Position numbers and translations under genes: made by a program. A DNA stretch of 64,000 nucleotides from Chitinophaga arvensicola. Lineage in GTDB: Bacteria > Bacteroidota > Bacteroidia > Chitinophagales > Chitinophagaceae. This document shows positions 36,959 through 47,500 of the stretch, one piece after another. The stretch's first letter is position 1. Each line of letters begins with the position of its first letter. The stretch is taken from NCBI RefSeq assembly GCF_900110835.1, contig NZ_FOJG01000002.1, forward strand, positions 1-64,000, given 5' to 3'. Under the pieces are notes generated by a model. That model saw only the letters and a list, made by a program, of their open reading frames with translations, searched no databases and was not told the DNA's origin.

Positions 36959-38464
36959 ATGGAAAAGCAAATATTACATACAGACGTTTTACTGATAGGA
37001 GCAGGTATCATGAGTGCTACACTGGCCACCTTGTTTAAACACCTTTCACCGGCATACACGGTCCATATTTATGAACGCCTTGGCAAAGTAGCCGGGGAAA
37101 GTTCTGATGCATGGAACAACGCAGGTACCGGTCACTCTGCATTGTGTGAACTGAACTATACCCCCGAACGGGAAGACGGGAGCATCGATACCAGCAAGGC
37201 GATTCATATTATTGAGCAGTTCGAGGTGTCGAAACAGTTCTGGTCGTACCTGGTAGAACAGGGACAGCTGCAGGACCCCGCAGGCTTTATCCGGAGCACC
37301 CCGCATATGAGCTTTGTGCATGGTGATAATGATGTTGCTTACCTGCGCAAAAGATTTGAAGCCCTGCAACAATATGAACTGTACCAGGGCATGCAGTATT
37401 CTGATGATCCCGCGGTAATACAGGAATGGATCCCGCTGGTGATGGAAGGGCGGGAACAGGCAGAGAAAACCGCTGCTACCCACATGGAACTGGGTACCGA
37501 TGTAAATTATGGCACCTTAACAAGAGACCTGGTTCATGAACTGCAGCAACAACATAATTTTAAACTGCATTTGGAGCATGAGGTGAAAACCCTGGAGCAG
37601 TTAAGAGATGGTAAATGGGAAGTGAAGATAGAAAATCTGCTGACGAAGGAGACCTTCCATGTTACCGCAGATTTTGTATTTATAGGCGCCGGTGGCGGCT
37701 CCCTTCAACTGCTGCAGAAATCCGGCATCCCGGAAGGCAGGGAGTATGGTGGTTTTCCGGTAGGAGGAGAATGGCTCGTTTGCAAAAAGCCGGAAATCGT
37801 GAACCGGCACCACGCTAAAGTATATGGGCAGGCATCCGTAGGGGCTCCGCCAATGAGTGTTCCGCATCTCGACACCCGGATTATTGACGGCGAAAAAGCC
37901 ATTTTGTTCGGCCCGTTTGCCACCTTTTCCACCAAATTTTTAAAAGAAGGATCTTACTGGGACTTACTGGAGTCAGTGAAATACTGGAATATAGTTCCCC
38001 TGATGCGGGTGGGCCTGGAAAATGCCAGCCTTGAAAAATACCTGCTGGAACAATTGAATTTATCATTTGACGACCGGATTGCTGCGTTGCAGGTGTTTTA
38101 CCCGAATGCCAGGGGGGAAGACTGGGAACTGCAAAAGGCCGGGCAGCGGGTACAGGTGATTTATAACGATCCGGAGAAAGGAGGTACCCTGCGTTTCGGA
38201 ACGGAAGTGGTAGCCGGTAGCGACGGCACTATTGCTGCTTTACTGGGCGCTTCCCCCGGCGCATCTACAGCAGTGTCTATTATGCTGGATCTTCTGAAAA
38301 CCTGTTTCCCCGATAAAATCAACGGCGCATGGAAGGAAAAGCTGCAAAGTATGATCCCGTCTTATGGTACACACCTGGAAGGTAACCCGGAACTGTGTTA
38401 CCGCATCAGAACATGGACCAGTAAAACATTGCAGCTCGACTGGCAACAACCGGCAATAAAATAG
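36959..38464 (+). CDS. mqo: Malate:quinone oxidoreductase
   Basis: This 501-residue protein matches the Mqo family along its length. The FAD-binding LLIGAGIMSATLATLF lies at residues 11-26, and WNNAGTGHSALCELNYTPE is a family hallmark. STPHMSFVHG and the C-terminal GASPGASTAVSIMLDLL complete the pattern. It oxidises L-malate to oxaloacetate and passes electrons to the membrane quinone pool as a peripheral inner-membrane enzyme, replacing or supplementing NAD-dependent malate dehydrogenase. It is a single gene, unrelated to the adjacent exopolysaccharide cluster. Confidence 0.96.
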   Translation: MEKQILHTDVLLIGAGIMSATLATLFKHLSPAYTVHIYERLGKVAGESSDAWNNAGTGHSALCELNYTPEREDGSIDTSKAIHIIEQFEVSKQFWSYLVEQGQLQDPAGFIRSTPHMSFVHGDNDVAYLRKRFEALQQYELYQGMQYSDDPAVIQEWIPLVMEGREQAEKTAATHMELGTDVNYGTLTRDLVHELQQQHNFKLHLEHEVKTLEQLRDGKWEVKIENLLTKETFHVTADFVFIGAGGGSLQLLQKSGIPEGREYGGFPVGGEWLVCKKPEIVNRHHAKVYGQASVGAPPMSVPHLDTRIIDGEKAILFGPFATFSTKFLKEGSYWDLLESVKYWNIVPLMRVGLENASLEKYLLEQLNLSFDDRIAALQVFYPNARGEDWELQKAGQRVQVIYNDPEKGGTLRFGTEVVAGSDGTIAALLGASPGASTAVSIMLDLLKTCFPDKINGAWKEKLQSMIPSYGTHLEGNPELCYRIRTWTSKTLQLDWQQPAIK

Positions 38465-38512
38465 GAGATTCATCACGCATAGAAAGAAAACCTAAGCCAC
38501 TATAGTTTTTAC

Positions 38513-40978
38513 ATGAATGTAGCACGGATGAGAAATTTACTGTTGTTATTTATTATCGCCCTGCCGGCCGCGCTTTTTGCGCAGACAGATACTACACGTA
38601 CTCCCAGGCGTGATATCGTAACAACCCTGAGAGAAATGGGCGCTGCCGAATCCGTTAAAAGTGTGCAGAAATATGAAGAAGAAAAAACGGGCAATCGCCA
38701 GCGTGCTGTCCTGGAACGCATCAGGAGTCTCAGCCAGCAGACGAAAATACTGCTTAAGAGAGGGATAGACACTGTTTCCTTCGATCAGTCGAGGGTGGAT
38801 GCAAAGCGGTCACTGGAAACCGTTAAAGACGGCATTTTAGTGAATAAGGGGAGTAGCCAGACACAACGGAACCTGGAGGTATCTGCGGCTATTGTAAATG
38901 AACTGTATGCACGTATCACAGATCAGAAAAAAGCATTGCAGATCTATGCCGCAAAGGTAACTGCCCTGCGCATGCAGATTGACTCTGTTTCCAGTGACCC
39001 GTCGCTGTTTGTTTTTCCGGCAGACTCAGCGAGCGCGATGAAGCAGATCAGGCGGCTCTATCTGGCAGCCAGGGAAGTAAACCCGATCGACAGTGCGCTG
39101 GACAAAGCGGTTACGTTGGTAGAAGAACAGCAGTTGAAAACAGATTACCTGTTATTTGATATCAGTGCAGTCAGGGAAGATATTGATATTTACAGTGGTC
39201 ATCTTGCCAGGCAGTCTTTCGAAAAGGAATTTCCCTATCTCTGGGCTCACCCGGTATTGTCGCGGCCACTGTCAGATATTATCCGGTTCTCTTTCGCCAA
39301 GGAAATGATCCTGCTGCGCTTTTATGTAGAAGATCATGTGATCCGGCTCTTCCTGGTGTTCCTGCTACTGATGGGCTCCTGGTATTTTCTACGTTCTTTA
39401 AAAAAACAGGTGCAGCGACAACACGATGTGACAGATGCCAGAGCAGATAACCTGGTGATTGTTCATCCGTTTGCTACGGCTGTTGTACTCACCTTATCCA
39501 TCTTCCAGTTTCTGTTTGCGTCGCCGCCCTTTATCTTCAGTTTTGCGCTGTGGCTGATGGCGGCGATCAGTCTTGGCTTTATCTTCAAGGGATTTATCAG
39601 CGCCTACTGGCAAAGGTTCTGGATAGTGACAACAGCATTATTCCTGTTGGCCGGTGTCGATAATATGATCCTGCAGGTTTCCCGGCCGGAACGGTACCTG
39701 ATGCTGCTTATTTCTCTGGGAGGATGCGGGTACCTGACTGCCTTGCTACTGAATAAAAACAGAACGGAACTGAAGGAAAAAAAGATCCTTTATTTCATTA
39801 TCATTTTCCTGGTGTTTGAAGTCTGTTCCTCTTTCCTGAATCTGATGGGACGCTTTAACGTGGCCAAATCGCTGATGATCAGCGGCTATATCAGTTTAAC
39901 CGTAGGCGTGGTTTTTTTGTGGGTGATCCGCCTGATCAACGAAGGACTGGTACTCGCCTCCGGTGTTTATAAAACACCCAGCAGGCAGCTGTTTTACCTG
40001 AATTTTCAGCGGGTGGGGCCGCAGGCCCCGGGCATTTTTTATGTAGCGTTGACCGTTGGCTGGTTGCTGATTGTAGCCCGGAACTTTTATCATCTCAGGG
40101 GCTACGCGGCGTCGGTGAATACGTTTATTACTGCGGAGCGATCCCTGGGCGACTATAATTATTCTATCACAGGTTTGCTCATTTTTATTTTTGTATTATT
40201 CTGTTCCCTGATGTTGTCGCGGCTGGTGTCTTACTTTGCCACGGAGCAGGATCATACGATTGCTGCCGGTAAGCGCAGCAAAGGCTTCTCCATTGGAAGC
40301 TGGCTGCTGGTGATCCGGATATTTATCATCACCGTGGGTGTTATCCTGGCGTTTGCAGCTGCCGGTATTCCTATGGACAAGTTTGCCATTGTGCTGGGTG
40401 CACTTGGTGTGGGAGTAGGCCTTGGTTTGCAGGGTTTGGTTAATAATCTTGTGAGCGGGTTGATCATCTCTTTCGAAAAACCGGTAAATGTGGGCGACAT
40501 CATAGAACTCAACGGGAAATTCGCCACGGTAAAATCGATCGGATTCAGAAGCAGTGTGGTAAAAAGCTCGGAGGGTGCCAACCTGATCATTCCCAACGGG
40601 GATCTGCTGAGTCAGCAACTCACCAACTGGACCATGGGGCATAATCTGCGGCGCAGTCACCTGACAGTGGGAGTGGCCTATGAAACGGATATTGATCGGG
40701 CCAGGGGGTTGCTCCAGGACATCTTAAAAAAAGATGAAAGAATTCTTACTTCTCCTGCACCTGCCGTATTCTTCACCGCATTCGGGGATAGTTCCATCGA
40801 GATAGAATTAATTTACTGGAACAGGGATATCAACGAGTCGCTTATTGTAAAAAGTGATCTCATTTCGGAGATATTCCAGGTCTTTAAAAAAGAGCAGATC
40901 ACCATACCTTTCCCGCAGCAGGAGATACATATCAAAACAGATACTTCCCCCGGCAAAGAAGAAGCGGAGGGGGATTAA
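38513..40978 (+). CDS. Large MscS-type mechanosensitive channel
   Basis: This 821-residue protein has a signal peptide ending LFAQT and a periplasmic coiled-coil-rich region to about residue 260. About eight to ten transmembrane helices follow, and then the MscS core at about residues 590-780. The pore helix VLGALGVGVGLGLQGLVNNL is followed by SGLIISFEKPVNVGDIIELNG and LIIPNGDLLSQQLTNWT. The long N-terminus resembles the MscK/YbdG type. It gates on membrane tension during osmotic downshock. A second Met at codon 6 is an equally good start. It faces the DUF4342 gene with only 10 nt between stops. Confidence 0.93.
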   Translation: MNVARMRNLLLLFIIALPAALFAQTDTTRTPRRDIVTTLREMGAAESVKSVQKYEEEKTGNRQRAVLERIRSLSQQTKILLKRGIDTVSFDQSRVDAKRSLETVKDGILVNKGSSQTQRNLEVSAAIVNELYARITDQKKALQIYAAKVTALRMQIDSVSSDPSLFVFPADSASAMKQIRRLYLAAREVNPIDSALDKAVTLVEEQQLKTDYLLFDISAVREDIDIYSGHLARQSFEKEFPYLWAHPVLSRPLSDIIRFSFAKEMILLRFYVEDHVIRLFLVFLLLMGSWYFLRSLKKQVQRQHDVTDARADNLVIVHPFATAVVLTLSIFQFLFASPPFIFSFALWLMAAISLGFIFKGFISAYWQRFWIVTTALFLLAGVDNMILQVSRPERYLMLLISLGGCGYLTALLLNKNRTELKEKKILYFIIIFLVFEVCSSFLNLMGRFNVAKSLMISGYISLTVGVVFLWVIRLINEGLVLASGVYKTPSRQLFYLNFQRVGPQAPGIFYVALTVGWLLIVARNFYHLRGYAASVNTFITAERSLGDYNYSITGLLIFIFVLFCSLMLSRLVSYFATEQDHTIAAGKRSKGFSIGSWLLVIRIFIITVGVILAFAAAGIPMDKFAIVLGALGVGVGLGLQGLVNNLVSGLIISFEKPVNVGDIIELNGKFATVKSIGFRSSVVKSSEGANLIIPNGDLLSQQLTNWTMGHNLRRSHLTVGVAYETDIDRARGLLQDILKKDERILTSPAPAVFFTAFGDSSIEIELIYWNRDINESLIVKSDLISEIFQVFKKEQITIPFPQQEIHIKTDTSPGKEEAEGD

Positions 40979-40988
40979 CGCCACTGTT

Positions 40989-41267
40989 TTACAGCGTATG
41001 CGCGTCCGGCTTCTTATCATCTTTGGGTGTTTCCTCTCTTTCCACGGTAATACTGCATTCGCCGATAAGAGCTGCTACTGCGCCTACTGCGGCGAGTATC
41101 GGGGCCACAATCACGCCCACTACACCGAAGGTCAGCGGAAAGCTCATCAGTTCTTTTCCGTCTTTTTCGGAGATCGTGATTTTGCGGATATTACCTTCTG
41201 CGATCAATTCCTTTATTTTTTTGAGCAGGTTTTCTCCGTGAAGGAAAAAGGTTTCTTTTGTAGTCAT
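40989..41267 (-). CDS. DUF4342 domain protein
   Basis: This 92-residue product starts at the Met at 41267 (MTTKETFFLHGENLLKKIKEL); a longer frame from 41336 is unlikely. The pattern GENLLKKIKELIAEGNIRKITISEKDGKELMSFPLTFGVVGV, then a short hydrophobic helix APILAAVGAVAALIG and a charged tail, is that of the DUF4342 family. Members are small, possibly membrane-associated proteins with no established function. It is monocistronic and convergent with the channel gene. Confidence 0.8.
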   Translation of the reverse strand: MTTKETFFLHGENLLKKIKELIAEGNIRKITISEKDGKELMSFPLTFGVVGVIVAPILAAVGAVAALIGECSITVEREETPKDDKKPDAHTL

Positions 41268-41378
41268 GGCAAATAGTGTTTTGTATAAGTTAAGATAGTA
41301 AATAAACGGTGATAATGTGCTTCCCTGCTGGCACAAATAAATAATTAGCCTTACATTAGCGGTCCGCCCTTACTGGCA

Positions 41379-41984
41379 TTGGACGATATGAGTGCATCGA
41401 TTACAACATTACAACAATTACTTTTTGACCTGGCAGGCGTGTTGCCTGCGGATACTGCTCCTTTATTTGCCATGACCCGGCAGCGGAAACTGGAAGCCAA
41501 TGAAACCTATATCCGGGAGGGAGATACTGAACGACGGCTGGCGTTTATTGAGCAAGGTATTATGCGGGCTTACATCATCAAGCATAACGGAGATGAAGCT
41601 ACGTTGTTTCTGCGTTGGGAAAAACAGTTCATCGCCTCCCACGATACCATTATTCACCGGAAGCCTTCCCGCTTTATTTACCGGGCATTGGAACCGGTAA
41701 GCCTGATGGAAATAGATTACGATGTACTGGAAGAAGTGCTGAAAACACATCCGGAATACGAGCCACTGCGGAATTTCTTCCTGATGCGGATGTTGTCCGA
41801 GTCGCTGAATATCATGGAAGCTTTTGTTACCCTATCGCCGGAAGAGCGGTACCGTAACCTGCTCACAGAGCGGTTCGACCTGGTAAATCGTGTACCCGAC
41901 AAGTACATTGCCTCGATGCTGGGCATTACGCCGGTGTCGCTCAGCCGCATCCGGAAAAGGATGCTGGATAAGGGAAAGGGATGA
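41379..41984 (+). CDS. Crp/Fnr-type transcriptional regulator
   Basis: This 201-residue protein has a cyclic-nucleotide-binding-like beta-roll at residues 25-110 (IREGDTERRLAFIEQGIMRAYIIKHNGDEATLFLRWEKQFIAS). A dimerisation helix (EPLRNFFLMRMLSESLNIMEAF) and a short helix-turn-helix (DKYIASMLGITPVSLSRIRKRM, residues ~173-194) follow. It lacks Fnr-type Cys clusters. This is the form common in Bacteroidota, where the ligand is often unknown. It lies 91 nt upstream of the sterol-desaturase-family gene, which it may regulate. Start could also be the Met at 41388. Confidence 0.9.
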   Translation: MDDMSASITTLQQLLFDLAGVLPADTAPLFAMTRQRKLEANETYIREGDTERRLAFIEQGIMRAYIIKHNGDEATLFLRWEKQFIASHDTIIHRKPSRFIYRALEPVSLMEIDYDVLEEVLKTHPEYEPLRNFFLMRMLSESLNIMEAFVTLSPEERYRNLLTERFDLVNRVPDKYIASMLGITPVSLSRIRKRMLDKGKG

Positions 41985-42046
41985 AATTAACCTTTGTTAA
42001 TACACGAAATTATCTTTTGTTAACCACTTCAGCCATAGCGCTCCCC

Positions 42047-42054
42047 TAATTTTG
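42047..42054 (+). promoter_or_regulatory. Putative -7 element (TAATTTTG) for the sterol-desaturase-family gene
   Basis: Exact TAnnTTTG match, 29 nt upstream of the ATG at 42076. Two copies of TTTGTTAA (within 41994-42025) lie just upstream and could be a regulator site. The position argues against a TTG start at 42052, which would lie inside the promoter. Confidence 0.45.
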
Positions 42055-42075
42055 AGCATACAAATTCTCAAGGCT

Positions 42076-42867
42076 ATGGAACCGATGATTGAAGCTGGGG
42101 TGAAGATCTTCAGCATGTCTGCCCTCCGTTATTTTTTGCTGGCAGGCATTCCTTTTGCGTTATTTTATTTGCTGATGCCGGTGCGGTTTAACCGCTTCAA
42201 AATCCAGCTGAAAGAGGCGTCGAAAAAGGATTTCCTCCGGGAGATCTGGTATTCCATGCAAAGTACGCTGGTATTTACCGTGATCACGATCGTGTTGCTG
42301 TTTACGCCTATCCGCCAGTACACGCAGATCTACGCCAATATTGACGATTTCCCGCTGTGGTACATCGGTGTGAGCCTGGTATTGAGCCTGGTGGTGCATG
42401 ACACCTATTTTTACTGGATGCACCGGGTATTGCATCATAAGGCATTGTTTAAACGGACGCACCTGGTACATCACCAGAGCACGAATCCTTCTCCCTGGAG
42501 TTCCTATAGTTTTCATGTGCTGGAAGCGGTGGCAGAGGGAATGGTACTGGTAGTGATTACTTGTGTGATGCCGCTGCATCCGCTTACCGTACTGTTGTTC
42601 ACGATATCAGGATTTATTATTAACGTGTACGGACACCTGGGTTACGAGTTAATGCCAAAGTGGTTCCGTTACAGCTGGGGGTTTGAATTTTTCAATACCT
42701 CCGTACATCATAACCTGCATCACAAGAAATTCAGGGGTAACTATGGTTTGTATTTCCGGGTCTGGGATCGCCTGATGGGTACAGAGCATCCGGATTATGT
42801 AAAGGAATACGACCTGTTGCAGGAGCGGCGTTTTGGAGCTAAAGCAGTGGTTGCCAAAGCAGCATAA
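42076..42867 (+). CDS. Sterol desaturase / fatty acid hydroxylase family protein
   Basis: The start is the ATG at 42076, with AAGG just upstream, giving 263 residues. It has four hydrophobic segments and the histidine clusters of the non-haem di-iron family: HDTYFYWMHRVLHH, HLVHHQST and SVHHNLHHKKF, plus YGHLGYE between the last two. Such enzymes hydroxylate or desaturate lipids with O2 at the membrane. Bacterial members include carotenoid and fatty-acid hydroxylases. The substrate cannot be read from sequence. It is followed by a strong terminator. Confidence 0.9.
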   Translation: MEPMIEAGVKIFSMSALRYFLLAGIPFALFYLLMPVRFNRFKIQLKEASKKDFLREIWYSMQSTLVFTVITIVLLFTPIRQYTQIYANIDDFPLWYIGVSLVLSLVVHDTYFYWMHRVLHHKALFKRTHLVHHQSTNPSPWSSYSFHVLEAVAEGMVLVVITCVMPLHPLTVLLFTISGFIINVYGHLGYELMPKWFRYSWGFEFFNTSVHHNLHHKKFRGNYGLYFRVWDRLMGTEHPDYVKEYDLLQERRFGAKAVVAKAA

Positions 42868-42884
42868 ATTTTTGCCGGAAATAT

Positions 42885-42926
42885 AAAACAGCCCTGGGAG
42901 ATAGCATCTGCCAGGGCTGTTTTTTT
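42885..42926. terminator. Bidirectional intrinsic terminator
   Basis: Stem ACAGCCCTGG with its complement at 42911-42920, a 13-nt loop and a T-run of seven; the left side has an A-run, so it also serves the convergent susD gene. Confidence 0.88.
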
Positions 42927-42927
42927 G

Positions 42928-44571
42928 TTACTGTTTTTTATTCCACCACACGGGTTGACTGAGATACGTGGGACTGCCTGCATTAGGCTCCGCGCTCAGT
43001 ACCTGGCCACTGTTGTAATTGATCTCGTAACTGGCTACCGCAAACCGGCGTGGCCAGTCGGTTTGAGCCGGGTAATAGAGATTGTTTACATGGGCGGGGC
43101 GTTTGAATCCTTTGTAAATGCCGGCTACTTCATTATAATTACCGGCGCCGTCGGTGCAGTAATTCAACCGGCGGAGGTCTGCCCATAATTCGGGAGAATA
43201 AGACAAGGCGATATACTTCTGGATCATGATGTGGCTCAGCGTCAGCAATGCCGGCTGTTGCACCACCGAAGTGCTGTTCAGGAATGCATCTATCTTGCCG
43301 GCTGCAATATCCATATGCTCCATGTGTGCGCGGATGCCTGCCTTATACGCCGTAAGCGCCTCGTTATTTTTATGTTGGTTAAACAGGATCTCTGCTTCAA
43401 TAAAACGTAGTTCTGCGTTGGTAAACAGCAGGCCTTTACCGCCTCTGCGGGTGTACCAGGTACCGGTAGATTGTATCCGGTCTTTATCCGTAGGTGCATA
43501 CGGTGTTTTACGCATCACTACATAGACCGAATCAGGGCTGGAGAAGCTGTTGGCCGCTGCATTGTAGGTGTAGGCTACCGGGCCGGTATTGGTGATGCCG
43601 GAAGCCATGTCTACACCTTTGGTACGATGCAGCACACCGTTCCGGTCGGCCATACTGGGAATCAGCAGGTCTACTCTCGGATCTTCCATATTGGCGGCGC
43701 CGGTAGGAGCGCCGGTGTAGTTATTGGTCAGGTAATCGAGGTATAGCTTTGTGATCCTGGCGGTAGTGGAGGTATTCGTGTATTGCAGCGCTTCTTTAGC
43801 AGCGGAGGTAACCAGCGGCCCTTCATCCACGTATTGCATCACGGAACTTTGGGCTTTCGACTGTGCCCCTTTGGAAGCGGCGTCCAGTACCGTTTGCGGA
43901 TTAAAGCCGGGCAGTGCGGAAGTATGATTCAGCCATCGTGCCTTGAGGCCATAGGCCAGCCGGATCCAGTTGTCGGTGCTGCCATTGTTGAGAATATCGC
44001 CTTTGGCCAGTGCCGGGGCAGTAGGTCCCTGTGTTTTCTGGAGATCAATGATCGCTTCATCCAGCAGCGCCAGTACTTTTTCCTGGATATAGGAGGCCTG
44101 GTCAAATCTGGGCGTGATGGTGGCCGGATCATCAAACTGATCATAGGGCATCATACCATATACATCGGCGAGGGTACCAAATCCCCATGCCTTCATGATT
44201 TTGGCGACGCCGATATAATGCCAGGCCTGCACTTTTTCTGCAGCGGTCATCAGCGGCGTAATGTTTACGGCGGCATTTACATACCAGCATTGCCAGGGCC
44301 ACGCGATGTTGCCGCTGTTGGACAGCCATGCGGTGAGGTTATAATTATTACCACCGCTGGCGTAGGTGGTAGCCAGTTGCTGAGACAGGTAAGCCGTACG
44401 GGTACCAGTGCTTTCATAGGCATCACAGAACTGGGCAATGAGTGGTGGCAGCCGTTGCTCGGCAGTGGGTACGCCTGAATTGGCGCTATTCGGATTGTTG
44501 TTGATGTCTACCCATTTCTTACAGGAACTTAACACAAAAGACAGGCTGATAATAAAATATATCTTTTTCAT
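42928..44571 (-). CDS. SusD/RagB-family outer-membrane lipoprotein (pair 1)
   Basis: The start is taken at the Met at 44571, which gives a clean lipoprotein signal ending FVLSSC (lipidated C17). A frame from 44637 adds 22 residues overlapping the end of susC. The 547-residue protein has NPNSANSGVPTAEQRLPPLIAQ after the signal, TPRFDQASYIQEKVLALLDEAI in the middle and ELRFIEAEILFNQ near residue 390. These are the SusD-like-2 landmarks: the N-terminal region and helical TPR units. It is the surface glycan-binding lid for the SusC protein encoded 11 nt upstream. No enzyme gene accompanies this pair. Confidence 0.93.
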   Translation of the reverse strand: MKKIYFIISLSFVLSSCKKWVDINNNPNSANSGVPTAEQRLPPLIAQFCDAYESTGTRTAYLSQQLATTYASGGNNYNLTAWLSNSGNIAWPWQCWYVNAAVNITPLMTAAEKVQAWHYIGVAKIMKAWGFGTLADVYGMMPYDQFDDPATITPRFDQASYIQEKVLALLDEAIIDLQKTQGPTAPALAKGDILNNGSTDNWIRLAYGLKARWLNHTSALPGFNPQTVLDAASKGAQSKAQSSVMQYVDEGPLVTSAAKEALQYTNTSTTARITKLYLDYLTNNYTGAPTGAANMEDPRVDLLIPSMADRNGVLHRTKGVDMASGITNTGPVAYTYNAAANSFSSPDSVYVVMRKTPYAPTDKDRIQSTGTWYTRRGGKGLLFTNAELRFIEAEILFNQHKNNEALTAYKAGIRAHMEHMDIAAGKIDAFLNSTSVVQQPALLTLSHIMIQKYIALSYSPELWADLRRLNYCTDGAGNYNEVAGIYKGFKRPAHVNNLYYPAQTDWPRRFAVASYEINYNSGQVLSAEPNAGSPTYLSQPVWWNKKQ

Positions 44572-44582
44572 GGTCCGTACGT

Positions 44583-47500
44583 TTAGAATTTGAGATTTAA
44601 ACCAATGGCAAATCCTGCGGTGGCAGGCACGCCGCAATAATCGATGCCGGAAGATCCGGAGCCGAGTACGCCGGCGCCGGCGCTGCTGGTTTCCGGGTCC
44701 ATCCCGGAGTAATTGGTAAACAACAGCAGGTTGGTACCGGTAGCAGTAATGGTGGCGTCTTTCAGCCAGCGGGCGCTGTTAAACCAGGGGCGTGGAAGCG
44801 ACCAGGATAGCGACACGGAGCGCAGCCGCATCCAGTTTACTTTCTCCAGGAAGAAAGGCGCATTCTTTACATATACATCGCGGTAGTATTTTTCGGATGC
44901 GCTGACCGTTTTAGTCACCGGTTCAAACTTCGCAGTGGCCGGATTTTTCGCCACGCCGGTAAATGTAATTTCGGTGTTCCTGTCAGCGGTCCGCTGGCTC
45001 AGGCCATAGGAGGTGAGCAGATAGTCGGTACCGTTAAACACATCTCCCCCTGACCGGAAATCCCAGAGAAAAGAAAAATTGAATCTTTTGTAGCTGAAAC
45101 TGTTGTTTAAGCCACCCAGGAAATCGGGCTCACGGTTACCTATATACGTAGTCAGCGAGTTGGAGGTGATCGGGTAACCGGTGTTCCAGTCGAGCAGCAG
45201 GTTGCCGTTTTCATCCTTCTGCCATACCGAACCGCTGATGCCCATGAATACGCCGCCATCAAAGGATGCGGCCTGTCCTACTGCGAGATGCACGTCGGTT
45301 ACATACAAAATGGGCAACGTACCCGGGAGGGATTTTACGATTCCTTTGTTATGAGAGGCATTCAGCATAATATCCCAGCTGAAATCTTTTTTCTTGATGG
45401 GTGTTGCGGTGATGGTGAATTCCATCCCTTTGTTTTCAATGGTACCGGTGTTCACAGAACTGAGAATATAGCCGGTAGCGTTACTCACGCGGGGTGTCAG
45501 GATCTGATCACGGCTGATGGTTTTATACCACGTAAAATCAAATCCGAGGCGGCCGTTGAGGAAACGCATTTCGGTACCAAACTCAGTGGAAGTAGTGGTT
45601 TCCGGTTTAAGATGATCGTTGCCTCTGGACCAGTAGTTGCGGAAACCGCCGCCAATAGTCAGTTCCGGACCAAACAGGTAAGTGTTGGTCTGGTAGGTAG
45701 GTGCATCTTTACCCACCTGTGCCCAGGAGGCGCGCAGCTTACCAAAGCTCAGGATATTATTTTTCGGGATCAGTTCTGTAAATACCAGGCTGCCGCTCAC
45801 AGAAGGGTAGAAGAAGGATTGGTTCTCAGGTGGCAGGGTGGAGGCGATATCGTTACGACCGGTAGCACTCAGGAAAACGATGTTCTTGTACGACAGGCGC
45901 AGATCGCCATAGAAGCCTGCCAGGCGTCTGCGTGAGATACCCTGGCTGATGTATTGGTTTTCCTTGGCAGCATTGTTAATGCTGATAAAAGTAGGTATCG
46001 TGAAGTTTTCTGCCCGCGCTGAATTAGACTTTGTATAGGTATCTTCCGTAGTAGTACCCAACAGCAGACTGGCATCCCAGTCTTTATGAATTGTTTTGTG
46101 AAAGTTCAGCATCAGGTTGGAATTGACATAATTGTAATTCCGGTCTGTTTCCGAGAGCATCCCGTTTTGCCAGCCTTCTTTCACACTGGAGCCCGGAGAA
46201 ATTAAGTTCCGCAATTGTGTGTAGTAGTTGTCGATGCCCAGGCGGTAAGTAGCATCGAACCAGCTGGTAATTTTTATATTGGCATAGGCCGATCCGATAA
46301 ACCGTGTTGTTTTATCCGACTGCGGGTTCCGGTTGATGATCCAGTAGGGATTGTCTACATCCGTATCCAGTGGGATATTGGGGAGAAGCCGGTGTTTGGT
46401 GCCATCAGGATTCAGCCATACTTTCATATCATCGTTGCGGGGCCAGGCCACTATACTTTCCATGTACCCGGAACCGCCGGATGCCCACAGGCCAATGCCG
46501 GTCAGCGTTTTCTGCGTTTCGCTGCGGGCGTAGGTAGCATTCACACCAAAGGTGAAAATGCCGATTTTCTGTTCGCCGTTAAATCGTACGGTGGTGCGGT
46601 TGTAATCGGTAGAAGGTACGACGCCGGACTGGTTCAGGTTAGAGCCGGAGAGATAGAAATTACTATTGGGCGTGCCGCCTGAAATGGTGAAACTATTATC
46701 AAAGGCGTTGGCTGTCTGGAAGAAGTCTTTCATGTTATCATAGATCTTTTCACCGGGCTCAAATTGCTTTCCCCATGACATGGCCGTTTGGTCGGTAAAC
46801 GTGCCGTTATAGCTGGAGCCTTGTTTATAGATGCCTTGCTGTTTGGGCAACCGGTTCACCCAGTTGGTGATATAGCGGCTGCTAACGGAGCCGGTTACAC
46901 TACCAGCGGTTCCTTTCTTTGTAGTGATCACAATAGCGCCGGCGGCAGCGCGGAGACCGTACAATGCCGCCGCAGCAGGTCCTTTCAGAACAGAAATAGA
47001 TTCAATATCCTCCGGGTTAATATCCATCGCGCGGTTGCTGTAGGTCGTGCTCTGGTTGATGGAGCCATCGAATGCGCTGTTGTCGCCCTGTCCGGTGGAA
47101 TTGTCCATAGGCATACCGTCGATGATAAACAGCGGTTGGTTGTTTCCTTCAAGGGAAGTACCGCCACGAATGATGATGGAAGCCGAGGCACCGGGAGCGC
47201 CGCCGGAATTGGTGATGTTTAATCCTGCAATTTTGCCGTTGAGCGAATTGACCAGGTTGGGATCTTTGTTTTTGAGGAGTTCGGCAGACTTGATATCCTG
47301 CACCGAATACCCCAGTGCTTTTTTCTCTTTTTTGATGCCCATCCCTGTTACAATCACCTGTTCCAAAGCGCTGGAGGTTGTCAGCATTTTTACATCGATG
47401 TTCGGGCTGTTTCCGGTGGGAATGCTTCTGCTTTCATAGCCGATGAAAGAGAATTCCAGTACATCACCGGGGCTGACGAGGATGCGGTAATGGCCGGTAG

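Noticed and set aside
42052..42075. TTG start for the sterol-desaturase-family gene
   Set aside because: The TTG overlaps an exact TAnnTTTG promoter box, and an ATG with AAGG upstream follows at 42076.
44572..44637. Upstream start for the susD of pair 1
   Set aside because: The added residues come from the end of susC in another frame, and the lipoprotein signal begins at the Met at 44571.
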